A DNA stretch of 64,000 nucleotides from Neokomagataea anthophila. Its GTDB lineage: Bacteria > Pseudomonadota > Alphaproteobacteria > Acetobacterales > Acetobacteraceae. A model generated the notes under the pieces. The model saw only the letters and a list, made by a program, of their open reading frames with translations, had not been told where the DNA came from and made no database searches. Where the stretch lies: NCBI RefSeq assembly GCF_018122595.1, contig NZ_JAGRQH010000002.1, positions 434,001-498,000 of the forward strand. The letters run 5' to 3'. This document shows positions 7,109 through 15,888 of the stretch, in pieces (position 1 is the first letter of the stretch; each line of letters starts with the position of its first letter). The position numbers and the translations under genes were made by a program.

Positions 7109-9682
7109 AGTAAAACGTTTTCTCTTCCCCCATATGCAGGACCGCATGAATTCCCCTATGAGGGCCAAAACCCCTATCAGACAAAAAAACCAAGATAATT
7201 TTGCATAAGGCGGTGCAAAATAGAATTGAACATCACTTTTACCCTTGGGCAGCATGATTTCCTGAAAAATATCATCCGTCTCGTTAATAAAACTCGGCTT
7301 ATTATTAATAAAAGCGCGCCATCCCGGCATCATAAATTCCCGACGGATCAGCCGCGCAGGTTGAGAGCACAATACAGACACTTTATCTCGCGTCTGCACC
7401 TGTAAAGAACAGGAAGAATCTGCTTCAAAATAAGGTGCAGGATGCTGAAAACGGTAAAGATCTCCTATGGCTCCCCGCGTTACAAATGTAAGATTTTTGT
7501 GTACACTAAGAGGTTCAAACCGCAGTGATGGCCACATGACGCCATTGGCAAAACTCCCCCACAGCATAACAGAGCGCGTTGCCCCTACGAGGGAGAAAGT
7601 AAGTGTTTTAGCAGCCGGCGGGATTGGCTGGTCTAAAGTCATCGCTGTGAAGGCATTATCTTGCGCATCTTTCAAAGCAATCACGCCGTGAGCACAGCTT
7701 TGATCCGAACAAAAAGAAACCTTTAAATCTCCATCTGACTGATGAACATATGTTCCTAACTGCACCAGTATTTTCTGCGTCCAAAGACCATGCCACTCTG
7801 CAATATCCACAATAAATTGCGATTTGTCTGGGCTCAAAACATGCCCACCTCCCGCCCTACCAGCCAGAGCATACGGCGAAACCATCATTCCATTCACTGG
7901 AACCACAAGAGCTGAAACGCCAAGGGCTTCAAAGACTTCAGGGTGAGATAAAGCAGGCTTCAACAGGAAAGGGTTGCCATTTTCATCAGATGGAAAAAAC
8001 CCATTAAACGTCACAGGGTCCAAGCCAGAACCAAAGTCTTTCTTCAATCGGATAATCCAATTTTTCGGCGTTGGAATGGCATTAAAGTTCAGCGAAGGTA
8101 TATTTAAATATACACCATAGTTTGGCTCAACCGGCCCTAAGGTTGCAAACCGTTGAAAGCCTTTTGTTTCAGCACGTAATGCCTCTAAAAACGGTTTATC
8201 CAGTGAGCGCTCCGGACGAGCACTTAAAAGTGGAAAGGCAAAAAGAATGATATTCGAAAATAATAGAACTGAAAAAATATATTTCACAGAACTTCTTTTC
8301 TTATAGAAAAGAAAAAATAAAAATAACTCAACAACAGAAATAATTATAGAAAATAACATGTATTTATGGGAAGAGATTGGCCCTTCTGAAAAGGGTCTTA
8401 TTTTATGCAACATCGGCATATCTAAATACAAAACGTACCCAAAGCCCAAAATAAGGGCAAAAGCTACCAAAAATAGATTTTTATGAGAACGCCACTCACC
8501 ACGTGTAGCATCGTCTAGTGCAAAACAGCTCAAAACAATTAAACAAGCTTCAACGACAGGCTCACACAAACGATAAAAAACTGTATGAGCCGCCTCTGGA
8601 ATATGGTCAATAAACCATACGAATGGCTGTATATTTGCTTGTTTTCCAAAAATAAAAACTACAAACGCGCATAGAACCCACCGAAGCGCACGATCTTTAC
8701 GCCCCATAAGACCCAAAAATGCGCAGAATGGTAGAACAACCCCACAGTACCCCCCTAATGCGTACCATGCATCAAATTGAGAGGCATAAAAAAACGTCCC
8801 ATTAATATAAGGGAAAAACAACATTGACCACGCTTCATGCGGTAATGGTGTATCATTGAAATATGAATGTGAACCAATATTTGCATTTGGCAAATAAGAT
8901 GCGAAAGCTAAAAGCTGAGGTGAGGATATAAATCCTGCAACAAAACCACCAATAATAATGGCCTTCGTATAAATATATTTATTACTCGACTGGAAAAACC
9001 TTAAAATAGCCCACCCCAAAACCAGCAAGCCCAGTAAATATGCTGTCTCAGGGAAACCCGAGAGCATTAAATATGCTAACCCCAGCGCAAGCCAGCCCCA
9101 ACGCCCTTCACGCGCACGCTCCACCCCATACAAAGCTAATGGCAAAAATGCCAGCGGCTCAGAAGGACCGTCTGATGCCCACGCATACGTTCCATTAAAA
9201 GCGTATAATAACCCGCCCACCAGCGCGACCCTCGCGTCCAAGCGGATTTTCTTCAACAATGTATATGTCGATAACCCCGCAATAATTTGCAGGGTACATT
9301 TCATCATCAAAAGCCCATTCGGCAGCGCAAGATACAAGATAAAAGGCAGAAAAAATGCTGCAGGTTGGTATTCCCCAGCAAGCGGCATTCCTACGCCACT
9401 ATAAGGGTTCCACCATGGAATGATACCGTGCAACCAATCCTGCGAAACAAGTCGCCCTAACGCTTCAACAAAAACACCCGCACAGCCATCAATCCACCCC
9501 GGATTTCCTGGCAAAAAACCACCTTGTGTAAAATTAGGGGCATTGACCAATAAAGTTGATGACGTCATCAGTGGATCACTGGACAATACCCCCAACCATT
9601 CCGGCACATACAGTGCGATCGGGCATAGAATTAGAATGAAGTAATGAATTATCGTTGTCTTATGAATATTTTTAAAAATCAT
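7106..9682 (-). CDS. Large polytopic membrane protein, YfhO-like (GT-C type)
   Basis: An 858-residue protein with about a dozen hydrophobic segments in the first 520 residues and a soluble periplasmic domain at the C-terminus, closed by one last TM helix near residue 840. The N-terminal loop WNPYSGVGMPLAGEYQPAAFFLP resembles the YfhO family of putative lipid-linked sugar transferases or flippases. The function is inferred to be modification of surface glycans. I prefer the ATG at 9682 over a poorly initiated ATG at 9712. Base composition is clearly more AT-rich than neighbours, especially 8.2-9.0 kb, suggesting transfer or weak codon selection. It stands alone. Confidence 0.65.
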   Translation of the reverse strand: MIFKNIHKTTIIHYFILILCPIALYVPEWLGVLSSDPLMTSSTLLVNAPNFTQGGFLPGNPGWIDGCAGVFVEALGRLVSQDWLHGIIPWWNPYSGVGMPLAGEYQPAAFFLPFILYLALPNGLLMMKCTLQIIAGLSTYTLLKKIRLDARVALVGGLLYAFNGTYAWASDGPSEPLAFLPLALYGVERAREGRWGWLALGLAYLMLSGFPETAYLLGLLVLGWAILRFFQSSNKYIYTKAIIIGGFVAGFISSPQLLAFASYLPNANIGSHSYFNDTPLPHEAWSMLFFPYINGTFFYASQFDAWYALGGYCGVVLPFCAFLGLMGRKDRALRWVLCAFVVFIFGKQANIQPFVWFIDHIPEAAHTVFYRLCEPVVEACLIVLSCFALDDATRGEWRSHKNLFLVAFALILGFGYVLYLDMPMLHKIRPFSEGPISSHKYMLFSIIISVVELFLFFLFYKKRSSVKYIFSVLLFSNIILFAFPLLSARPERSLDKPFLEALRAETKGFQRFATLGPVEPNYGVYLNIPSLNFNAIPTPKNWIIRLKKDFGSGLDPVTFNGFFPSDENGNPFLLKPALSHPEVFEALGVSALVVPVNGMMVSPYALAGRAGGGHVLSPDKSQFIVDIAEWHGLWTQKILVQLGTYVHQSDGDLKVSFCSDQSCAHGVIALKDAQDNAFTAMTLDQPIPPAAKTLTFSLVGATRSVMLWGSFANGVMWPSLRFEPLSVHKNLTFVTRGAIGDLYRFQHPAPYFEADSSCSLQVQTRDKVSVLCSQPARLIRREFMMPGWRAFINNKPSFINETDDIFQEIMLPKGKSDVQFYFAPPYAKLSWFFCLIGVLALIGEFMRSCIWGKRKRFT

Positions 9683-9809
9683 CACTTCATATTCCACCTG
9701 TGAAAAACACATGCGGAACCCTATGCTTCAAAAAAAACCATTTCCTCCCTCAACCTATAACTCTTAACCCCCTAAAAAACATCACTTCAAATTCTAACCG
9801 AGACCTCTC

Positions 9810-10091
9810 ATGGAACACCCATCCCCCCGCATCACCATACGCTACTGCACACAATGTAACTGGCTTTTACGCTCCGGCTGGATGGCGCAAGAACTCCTAT
9901 CCACCTTTAGCCAAAGCCTCGGTGAAGTCGCACTTATCCCAGATACGGGGGGCATTTTTGAAATTCATGTCAATGATACGCTCATTTGGGAGCGGAAACG
10001 CGATGGTGGCTTTCCCGGCCCCAAAGAGCTCAAACAACGTGTGCGGGACGTGATCGCGCCAGAGCGCGACCTCGGCCACACAGACCGCTAA
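9810..10091 (+). CDS. SelT/SelW/SelH (Rdx) family thioredoxin-like protein
   Basis: A 93-residue protein with the Rdx fold signature: IRYCTQCNWLLRSGWMAQELL near the N-terminus (CxxC, with Cys in place of selenocysteine) and GGIFEIHVNDTLIWERK followed by GGFPGPKELKQRVRD. The family is thought to act in thiol redox reactions, but no bacterial substrate is firmly established. The gene ends 3 bp from the convergent WD40 gene. The ribosome site before the ATG is weak. It is complete for the family (about 70-100 residues). Confidence 0.85.
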   Translation: MEHPSPRITIRYCTQCNWLLRSGWMAQELLSTFSQSLGEVALIPDTGGIFEIHVNDTLIWERKRDGGFPGPKELKQRVRDVIAPERDLGHTDR

Positions 10092-10094
10092 ACC

Positions 10095-11147
10095 TTACGG
10101 CGCAGCAGATAAATCAACCACACCAACAACACCATCTTCGGTGCCAAAAATTACTGCGCCGCCCTGCGGCGTAAAGGCCAAAGCATTCACAACGCCGCGT
10201 GCCTTCACCTGCCCCGCACATAGCGGCAAAACACGGCCATCATCCGCACCGTTATCACTCACTTCCGCGAGAACAACCGTGCCGTCTTCATAGCCAGCAG
10301 CAACAATATTTTCTTTCGGATTAGCCGCAACCGCTGACACGAAGAGCCCCGGCAAACGTGCGATTTCCGTCGGAGCCTTCCCCATGGGGCCACCGCCAAA
10401 GAACGGCCACAGCACCACCGCATCCGCACCAGATGTCGCCAGCCAACGCCCATTGCGCGTAAAGCTCATGGAACGAACCTGCTTCGGATAACCGCTCATA
10501 CGCATGTTATGCGTATCGGCTAAACGCCAGCCATGCAGCTCATTTTCCTGCATTGACGTCACCAGCGCATCCGCAGCCGGATGGATGGCAAGCCCAATAT
10601 GACTCCCCTTCCACTCCAACGGACGCACAGTATCGACCTTCGCCTGCACAAACCACATCGACACACCATTATAGTGTGACGCTGCCAAGCGCTTGCCCTT
10701 CGCATCAAAGACAATGCCGGTCACGGTTGAAGGATGCTCCAAGGTCTTGAGCGTTTGCGTTCCCTCAGCCTTACGCAGTTCCATCACCTTACCGGACGAA
10801 AATGCCAAATGCGTCGGCGTCGAGGCCACACACTCAATCCAGCGGCGTCCTTCGTGCAAAATCTCCATCGTGCCGTCCGGTAATGTCCGCACCAAACGTC
10901 CGTCTTCGCCGCCCGTTAGATACGCATTCGCCACACAATCCGCTGTCAAACACAGCCCACCATCATGGGGCTGCACCACTGTCCACGCATCTGCATTGCG
11001 CAATTCATCACGCGGAATGAGAATTAAATCACCATCCGCCGTCAGAGCCGCAAAACTCTCACCATCCCGCGCGGCCGCAACCTGCACAATAGGACTTTCA
11101 AAACGGCGCTCAGCACCGCGCTCTACCAGCAATTCCGTCGTTGTCAT
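10095..11147 (-). CDS. WD40 repeat protein coupled to a CobW-type GTPase
   Basis: A 350-residue cytosolic beta-propeller protein with no signal peptide. Repeats of about 40-45 residues can be followed by their turn motifs (ADGDLILI, EDGRLVRTL, NGVSMWF, GADAVVLWPFF, EDGTVVLAEV, EDGVVGVVDL). It overlaps the upstream COG0523 GTPase by 4 bp (ATGA), so the two are translationally coupled. A WD40 partner next to a CobW/COG0523 GTPase recurs in alphaproteobacteria as far as I recall. The WD40 protein may be a scaffold or client for metal transfer by the GTPase, but that is inference. Confidence 0.8.
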   Translation of the reverse strand: MTTTELLVERGAERRFESPIVQVAAARDGESFAALTADGDLILIPRDELRNADAWTVVQPHDGGLCLTADCVANAYLTGGEDGRLVRTLPDGTMEILHEGRRWIECVASTPTHLAFSSGKVMELRKAEGTQTLKTLEHPSTVTGIVFDAKGKRLAASHYNGVSMWFVQAKVDTVRPLEWKGSHIGLAIHPAADALVTSMQENELHGWRLADTHNMRMSGYPKQVRSMSFTRNGRWLATSGADAVVLWPFFGGGPMGKAPTEIARLPGLFVSAVAANPKENIVAAGYEDGTVVLAEVSDNGADDGRVLPLCAGQVKARGVVNALAFTPQGGAVIFGTEDGVVGVVDLSAAP

Positions 11148-12145
11148 ACAGCCGGAGTGCCTTCCACTGTGCAGCTTGCAAAACCACGACGCAAACGTGG
11201 ACGGTTCAAATTACGCCCTATGAATACCAAGCGTGATTCCGTTGATTCACCCTCACGCACGGGCCCAATAAAGTCCCCATCCGCCATCATATGTACGGCT
11301 TGGAACGCAAAACGCTCATCAGAACCTTCAAAATGCAAGATACCTTTGGAGCGCAAAATATCCGCTCCCTGCTCCTGCAAAATAGCACCAATCCATGCGT
11401 TAAAACGCTGCTGGTCCAGCTGCTCTTTTGTGGAGAGAGAAATGCTCACAATACCTTCTTCATGGCTGTGTTCATTATTCTCTAAAAAATCCGGCATGGT
11501 CGTCAGAGCGCGCTTCAAATCAAAGCCACCACGATCCAACACATCGGTCAGTTGCACATTACCACGCTGAGCCTCGTGGATCTCAGCCACAGCATTAATT
11601 TTACGAATACGCGCCACAATCTCTTGGCGGCGCGGCTCATCCGCCAAATCCGTTTTATTCAGGATAATCACATCCGCAAACGCCAATTGGTTCGTCGCTT
11701 CCGGGCTTTCGTCCAAAGTCTGCATGACATTAAAGGCATCAACCACGGTGACAACCGCATCAAGATGCGCCTTATCACGCAGGTTTTCATCAACAAAAAA
11801 TGTCTGCGCAACAGGAGCCGGGTCTGCCAGACCTGTCGTCTCAACAATAATACCGTCAAACCGCCCACGGCGGCGCAGCAAACTACCCAGAATGCGGATC
11901 AAATCACCGCGCACCGTGCAGCAAATACAACCGTTATTCGTTTCAAAAACTTCTTCATCCGCATCAACCACGAGGTCATTATCAACCCCGAGTTCACCGA
12001 ACTCATTCACCAAAACTGCATATTTCCGGCCGTGTTCGGCGCTCAGAATATGATTCAATAAAGTCGTTTTCCCCGCCCCCAAGAAACCCGTCAAAACCGT
12101 GACTGGAACCGAGCCGGTACGTGATGTGTCATGCGCTTCGGACAT
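11144..12145 (-). CDS. COG0523/CobW-family GTPase (metallochaperone type)
   Basis: A 333-residue G3E-class GTPase. Visible motifs are Walker A GFLGAGKTTLLNH, the metal-binding NNGCICCTVRGDL (CxCC), a switch region IVETTGLADPAPV and the guanine motif NKTDL. The C-terminal CobW domain follows, and the linker near residue 230 has HSHEE. The family delivers Zn or other metals, or helps cobalamin synthesis; which applies here is unknown. The ATG at 12145 is chosen because GGAGGA lies 6 bp upstream; the ATG at 12157 has no such site. The start of the gene lies inside the 3' end of the O-antigen-ligase-like gene on the same strand, a 55-bp overlap. Confidence 0.9.
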   Translation of the reverse strand: MSEAHDTSRTGSVPVTVLTGFLGAGKTTLLNHILSAEHGRKYAVLVNEFGELGVDNDLVVDADEEVFETNNGCICCTVRGDLIRILGSLLRRRGRFDGIIVETTGLADPAPVAQTFFVDENLRDKAHLDAVVTVVDAFNVMQTLDESPEATNQLAFADVIILNKTDLADEPRRQEIVARIRKINAVAEIHEAQRGNVQLTDVLDRGGFDLKRALTTMPDFLENNEHSHEEGIVSISLSTKEQLDQQRFNAWIGAILQEQGADILRSKGILHFEGSDERFAFQAVHMMADGDFIGPVREGESTESRLVFIGRNLNRPRLRRGFASCTVEGTPAV

Positions 12146-13497
12146 GAAATCCTCCATATTCTGGCTATGATATTAGGCACGTCTTGAGTGCGGGGAAACC
12201 CATCACAAGACGAGAAACGCTTATAAGACAGCGCTAACCCAACCAACATGAAACCCCACCCTCCCAAAGGGAGGTTTAAAAAATCTGAACTCGACGTCAG
12301 CGGCCAATATTGAATAAGCACAGCAGCAAACAAGCCAACCTGCAAAGCACTGCCATGCTTACCTGGCCATATCGCCCATAAGAGGCACATGATGAGCCCA
12401 CTAAAAATAAACAGCCCTGGTATCCCGCTATTAATGAGCGCTTGTGCGTATAAGTTATGCGGATGCTGAACGCAGACCTGAAAACTCGGATCAGCTGATG
12501 GCACAATATGCAACCAATGCGGCGGCGTTAAATAAGCCGCTCCCGCGCAATCGTGACGATACCCATCATACCCATATCCCAACCACGGACGCTGAGACGC
12601 CATAACAACCACACGACTATAAATCTGTCCGTAAGGAGATGCTGCGAAATGCTCCAACTGACACCGTGTTAACGTAACCAAATGATGAAAACTGGCCGGA
12701 GAAACCACACGCGCCAACATCACCAACCCCGGCACACCCACAAGACCAGAAACAGCAATCAGGCGCATCGGGCGATATAACACCGCACATACCCCCAGCC
12801 CCAATACCGCCAAAGCAAACGGCATACGCTGCCCCGCTAGGACCATAATGGCAGCTGCCGCCAGCAATGCACCCGCCTGCAAAACAAAACGCTGCGGCAA
12901 ACGCCGTCGATCCCAACACGCACAAACCACCATCAAAAGCGGCAAGATCAACCGTGACAGAGGTGCCGCTGCCCGCGGATGAGCATATGGCCCTGTCAGG
13001 GTGCCATCAAAGAAACGAGGCTGACCAAAAAAATTCACGCCAAAAGCAGCCTGAAAGGCCATCTGCGCCGCAATATAAATGGCGCACCCGAAAGTGACCC
13101 ACAGCACACGCCTGCGCCACACCACATCCGGTAAAATCCATTCTCCCAGCGCCGCAATAGCCACAGGAAAGCGTATAGCCACCAAAGCCTGTATCAAAGC
13201 GCCAGTTGCGCCATGCACGCCCTGCAATACTGACGGAACAGTGCAACACACCTGCCAGCCCCACCACACTACAGCCATCACAAACCATGGCCGACGCGCC
13301 CAGCTGAACGCGCCACCTGCCTTAACTGATGATATGAGGAACAAAACTGCCAAAATATCAAAATCAATTTCAGCAAATGCTCGGAAATGCGTCAGGGTTA
13401 GCGGCAACAAAACCGCCAACCAGCAAGCAACCGACCTCAAAGAAACAGAGCTTTCCAACATAACTGTCTCGATGACTGTTTTCCCATCAACATGCAA
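12091..13497 (-). CDS. O-antigen ligase-like (WaaL/Wzy) membrane protein
   Basis: A 468-residue polytopic membrane protein with about 10-12 hydrophobic segments. A large periplasmic loop precedes HPHNLYAQALINSGIPGL, the His-containing motif typical of O-antigen ligases and polymerases. It would join or polymerise undecaprenyl-linked glycans in the periplasm. The last 30-40 residues are polar and read out of frame into the following GTPase gene, so the original stop may have been lost. ATG at 13497 (preceded by AGGGCGG) and ATG at 13461 are both possible. It is divergent from the aldo/keto reductase across a 65-bp spacer. Confidence 0.75.
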   Translation of the reverse strand: MHVDGKTVIETVMLESSVSLRSVACWLAVLLPLTLTHFRAFAEIDFDILAVLFLISSVKAGGAFSWARRPWFVMAVVWWGWQVCCTVPSVLQGVHGATGALIQALVAIRFPVAIAALGEWILPDVVWRRRVLWVTFGCAIYIAAQMAFQAAFGVNFFGQPRFFDGTLTGPYAHPRAAAPLSRLILPLLMVVCACWDRRRLPQRFVLQAGALLAAAAIMVLAGQRMPFALAVLGLGVCAVLYRPMRLIAVSGLVGVPGLVMLARVVSPASFHHLVTLTRCQLEHFAASPYGQIYSRVVVMASQRPWLGYGYDGYRHDCAGAAYLTPPHWLHIVPSADPSFQVCVQHPHNLYAQALINSGIPGLFIFSGLIMCLLWAIWPGKHGSALQVGLFAAVLIQYWPLTSSSDFLNLPLGGWGFMLVGLALSYKRFSSCDGFPRTQDVPNIIARIWRISCPKRMTHHVPARFQSRF

Positions 13498-13512
13498 CCG
13501 CCCTAGAAAGAA

Positions 13513-13547
13513 TACGCTTTAAACGATACCATCCGTTTCAAAGCGTA
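13513..13547. promoter_or_regulatory. Inverted repeat in a divergent promoter (operator candidate)
   Basis: TACGCTTT-AAACG pairs with CGTTT-C-AAAGCGTA, giving 13 base pairs with one bulged C and an eight-base loop. It fills half of the 65-bp region between two divergent genes and ends just before the AGAAGGAAG ribosome site of the reductase. It could be a repressor operator or a leader hairpin. No T-run follows. Confidence 0.45.
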
Positions 13548-13562
13548 GAAGGAAGCGATATT

Positions 13563-14558
13563 ATGGCAACCGATACTCTTCAGATCTCTGGCCTCGAAAA
13601 ACCTGTCTCACGTGTCGCGCTCGGCACTTGGGCTATTGGCGGCTGGATGTGGGGTGGCCCGGACGATGATAACGCCGTCCGTACCATCCATGCGGCACTT
13701 GATGCCGGCATCAACCTGATTGATACCGCACCCGTTTACGGCTTCGGTCATTCGGAAGAAGTCGTTGGGCGTGCACTGGCTGAAAAGCCGCACCAAGCCG
13801 TCGTTGCAACAAAGCTCGGCATTAACTGGACGGCAGAAGAAGAGAACCGCAAACTCTTCCGTGACTCACGCCCCGCACGCATTCGCCAAGAAGTCGAAGA
13901 CTCATTGCGCCGCCTGCGCGTTGACACAATCGACATCCAGCAAATTCACTGGCCAGACACAAAAACACCCATCGATGAAAGCGCGCGTGAACTGCAAAAG
14001 CTCCGTGACGAAGGCAAAATCCGCGCGCTCGGTGTGAGCAATTTCTCCCCCGAGCAAATGGACATCTTCCGCGAAGTCGCGCCCATCGCCACGATCCAAC
14101 CACCGCTCAACCTCTTCGAACGCACGACGGAAAAAACAATCCTGCCTTATGCAAAAGAGCATAATGCCGTGGTCCTTGCTTACGGCCCGCTCTGCCGCGG
14201 TCTACTCTCCGGAAAAATGTCCGCAGAGACGGCATTTCCAGAGAATGATTTGCGCGCCAATGACCCGAAATTCATCAAACCACGCTTCCTCTCCTATCTG
14301 GCAGCCGTTGATGAATTCAAAGAGATGGCCGCACAACGCAACAAATCTCTCTTAGCGTTTTCTGTGCGCTGGGTTCTTGATCGCGGTCCCGTCATCGGCC
14401 TATGGGGCGCACGTAAGCCTGAACAAGTAAATGGCGTTAATGATGTCTTTGGTTGGTCTCTGACAGAAGACGAAAAACAAAAGGTTGATGCTATTCTCGC
14501 ACGCCACGTGCCAGAAGCTATCGACCCAACCTATATGGCCCCACCAGAGCGCAGCTAG
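13563..14558 (+). CDS. Aldo/keto reductase
   Basis: A 331-residue NADPH-dependent oxidoreductase of the AKR superfamily (TIM barrel). The catalytic tetrad can be seen: Asp and Tyr in NLIDTAPVYGFGHSEE, Lys in VVATKLGI and His in DIQQIHWPD. The C-terminal nucleotide-binding stretch contains SVRWVLDRGPVIGLWGARKPEQV. Acetic acid bacteria use such enzymes on sugars and ketones, but the substrate here is unknown. AGAAGGAAG lies about 8 bp before the ATG. A convergent glycosyltransferase ends 20 bp downstream. Confidence 0.92.
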   Translation: MATDTLQISGLEKPVSRVALGTWAIGGWMWGGPDDDNAVRTIHAALDAGINLIDTAPVYGFGHSEEVVGRALAEKPHQAVVATKLGINWTAEEENRKLFRDSRPARIRQEVEDSLRRLRVDTIDIQQIHWPDTKTPIDESARELQKLRDEGKIRALGVSNFSPEQMDIFREVAPIATIQPPLNLFERTTEKTILPYAKEHNAVVLAYGPLCRGLLSGKMSAETAFPENDLRANDPKFIKPRFLSYLAAVDEFKEMAAQRNKSLLAFSVRWVLDRGPVIGLWGARKPEQVNGVNDVFGWSLTEDEKQKVDAILARHVPEAIDPTYMAPPERS

Positions 14559-14578
14559 TCACTGCTCGAATTCTCGCG

Positions 14579-15694
14579 TCAGCGCTTTTGCGCTGACCAT
14601 ACGGCCTGATAAGGGGCATTGTGATGCGCTGCATGGCGTAGTGCATCACGCTCTTTCCGTGCCCCTTCCAGCCCAAAGCAAGAAACAGCACGCGCCTTCG
14701 CCGCACGGCCTAACCCCGCACGTAATGCGGCATCTTGCAAAGCCGCTGTCAAAACATCTTCGAACATACCATCTGCATCTGGGTCTGCATAAAGACCCGT
14801 ATCCCCAACAACATCCGGCAACGCCCCCTTGCGTGACGCTATCACTGTGCAGCCACACGCCATAGCTTCTAGCGCGGTCATGCCAAACGGCTCCGCCCAG
14901 CGGCTCGGCACAACAACGATACTTGCCTCTGCCATTAAAGCCATGACTTCAGCATGCGGCTTATAACCCAACATACTCACCTGTGCAGCAGCCGCTTGCG
15001 GGCGCAGAGCGGCCAAAAAAGGTGTCTCTGGCGTATTAGAGCCAAAGCGGTCCGCCCCCACAATCACAGCGTCCCACTCTGGAAAGGAGAATCTCACCGC
15101 CTGCCAAGCACGGACAAACGCATCTACACCCTTATCCGCAACAACACGCCCGGCGAAAACGACTAATGGGCACTTCGAGACCTCCGCAGGCAAAGTCGCC
15201 GCATCAATCACATTATGCTGGACCTCAACAGCCCCAATACCTGCCGCCAGCCCTTCACTATACCGACGCGCAACCCACTCTGAAACGCCACAAACTTGCA
15301 TGGCCCGCACCGTACGCTCACGCAACTTTACGGACGTCAAACCACGCATCGTCTGCGGATCATTATGTAAAATCAAACGTACAGGCACAAAGCGCGCCAA
15401 AATCCGAGCCAAGCCGGGACGGTTATGAACCTCTACAACATCCGGTTGCACCGTACGGACCGCACGCACACAGCCCAAAAGATAACGCCAGCGCGGCATA
15501 AACGGCAGAAACAACTCTGGCACGCTAATAAACGTCCCGCCCGGTAATGGCTCTCCATCAATTTTACGACCAAGAATACAATCCCCCTTGGCCGCCAAAC
15601 GACTGACCAACAAGGCAATAGACCCTGCAGCCCCCGCATCATAACACTCCTTCGGAGGCAGGATTGTCAGAACTCTCGGGAAACTGCCAAACAT
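14579..15694 (-). CDS. Glycosyltransferase family 4
   Basis: A 371-residue GT-B fold enzyme. The N-terminal acceptor domain contains EVHNRPGLARI and ILHNDPQTMRG. The C-terminal donor domain has VFAGRVVADKGVDAF, and the EPFGMTALEA motif (the EX7E pair of retaining GT4 enzymes) followed by GCTVIASRKGALPDVVG. It probably adds a sugar to LPS core or exopolysaccharide on the cytoplasmic face. Neither donor nor acceptor can be assigned. The ribosome site overlaps closely with the ATG (GAAGGT directly before it), so the start is only moderately sure. It is divergent from mtnA across a 194-bp spacer. Confidence 0.85.
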   Translation of the reverse strand: MFGSFPRVLTILPPKECYDAGAAGSIALLVSRLAAKGDCILGRKIDGEPLPGGTFISVPELFLPFMPRWRYLLGCVRAVRTVQPDVVEVHNRPGLARILARFVPVRLILHNDPQTMRGLTSVKLRERTVRAMQVCGVSEWVARRYSEGLAAGIGAVEVQHNVIDAATLPAEVSKCPLVVFAGRVVADKGVDAFVRAWQAVRFSFPEWDAVIVGADRFGSNTPETPFLAALRPQAAAAQVSMLGYKPHAEVMALMAEASIVVVPSRWAEPFGMTALEAMACGCTVIASRKGALPDVVGDTGLYADPDADGMFEDVLTAALQDAALRAGLGRAAKARAVSCFGLEGARKERDALRHAAHHNAPYQAVWSAQKR

Positions 15695-15888
15695 ACCTTC
15701 AAGACCCCATGCGCGGTTTCAGCCTCCCTTTCCTATACTGACCTAGAGCAGACCGTAAGCGTTTTTCGTGGATCGTAGCGGTGTAAATCCCCTTGAGTCC
15801 TACGGCTATTTCCCCCACATCTGACACATTCATTCTATGGAGACTGCGTCTCCCCTCTCTGCCCACCCTTTGAGGACAGTACATCACC
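15695..15888 (+). promoter_or_regulatory. Divergent spacer and leader upstream of mtnA
   Basis: This 194-bp spacer must hold the promoters of both flanking genes. Near the mtnA start there is a compact hairpin GGAGAC-tgc-GTCTCC (15839-15853), and further upstream a weaker pairing CGTAG/CTACG (15774-15804). A regulated leader would be plausible for a methionine-salvage gene, but the sequence does not match a SAM-II or SAM/SAH riboswitch pattern that I know. Confidence 0.3.

Noticed and set aside
11552-12061. 169-residue plus-strand frame opposite the CobW GTPase
   Set aside because: It is antisense to conserved GTPase motifs and has a Thr/Asn/Arg/His-rich composition typical of shadow frames.
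13079-13522. 147-residue plus-strand frame opposite the O-antigen-ligase-like gene
   Set aside because: Thr/Arg/Asn-rich translation without hydrophobic or domain pattern, no ribosome site; a shadow frame.
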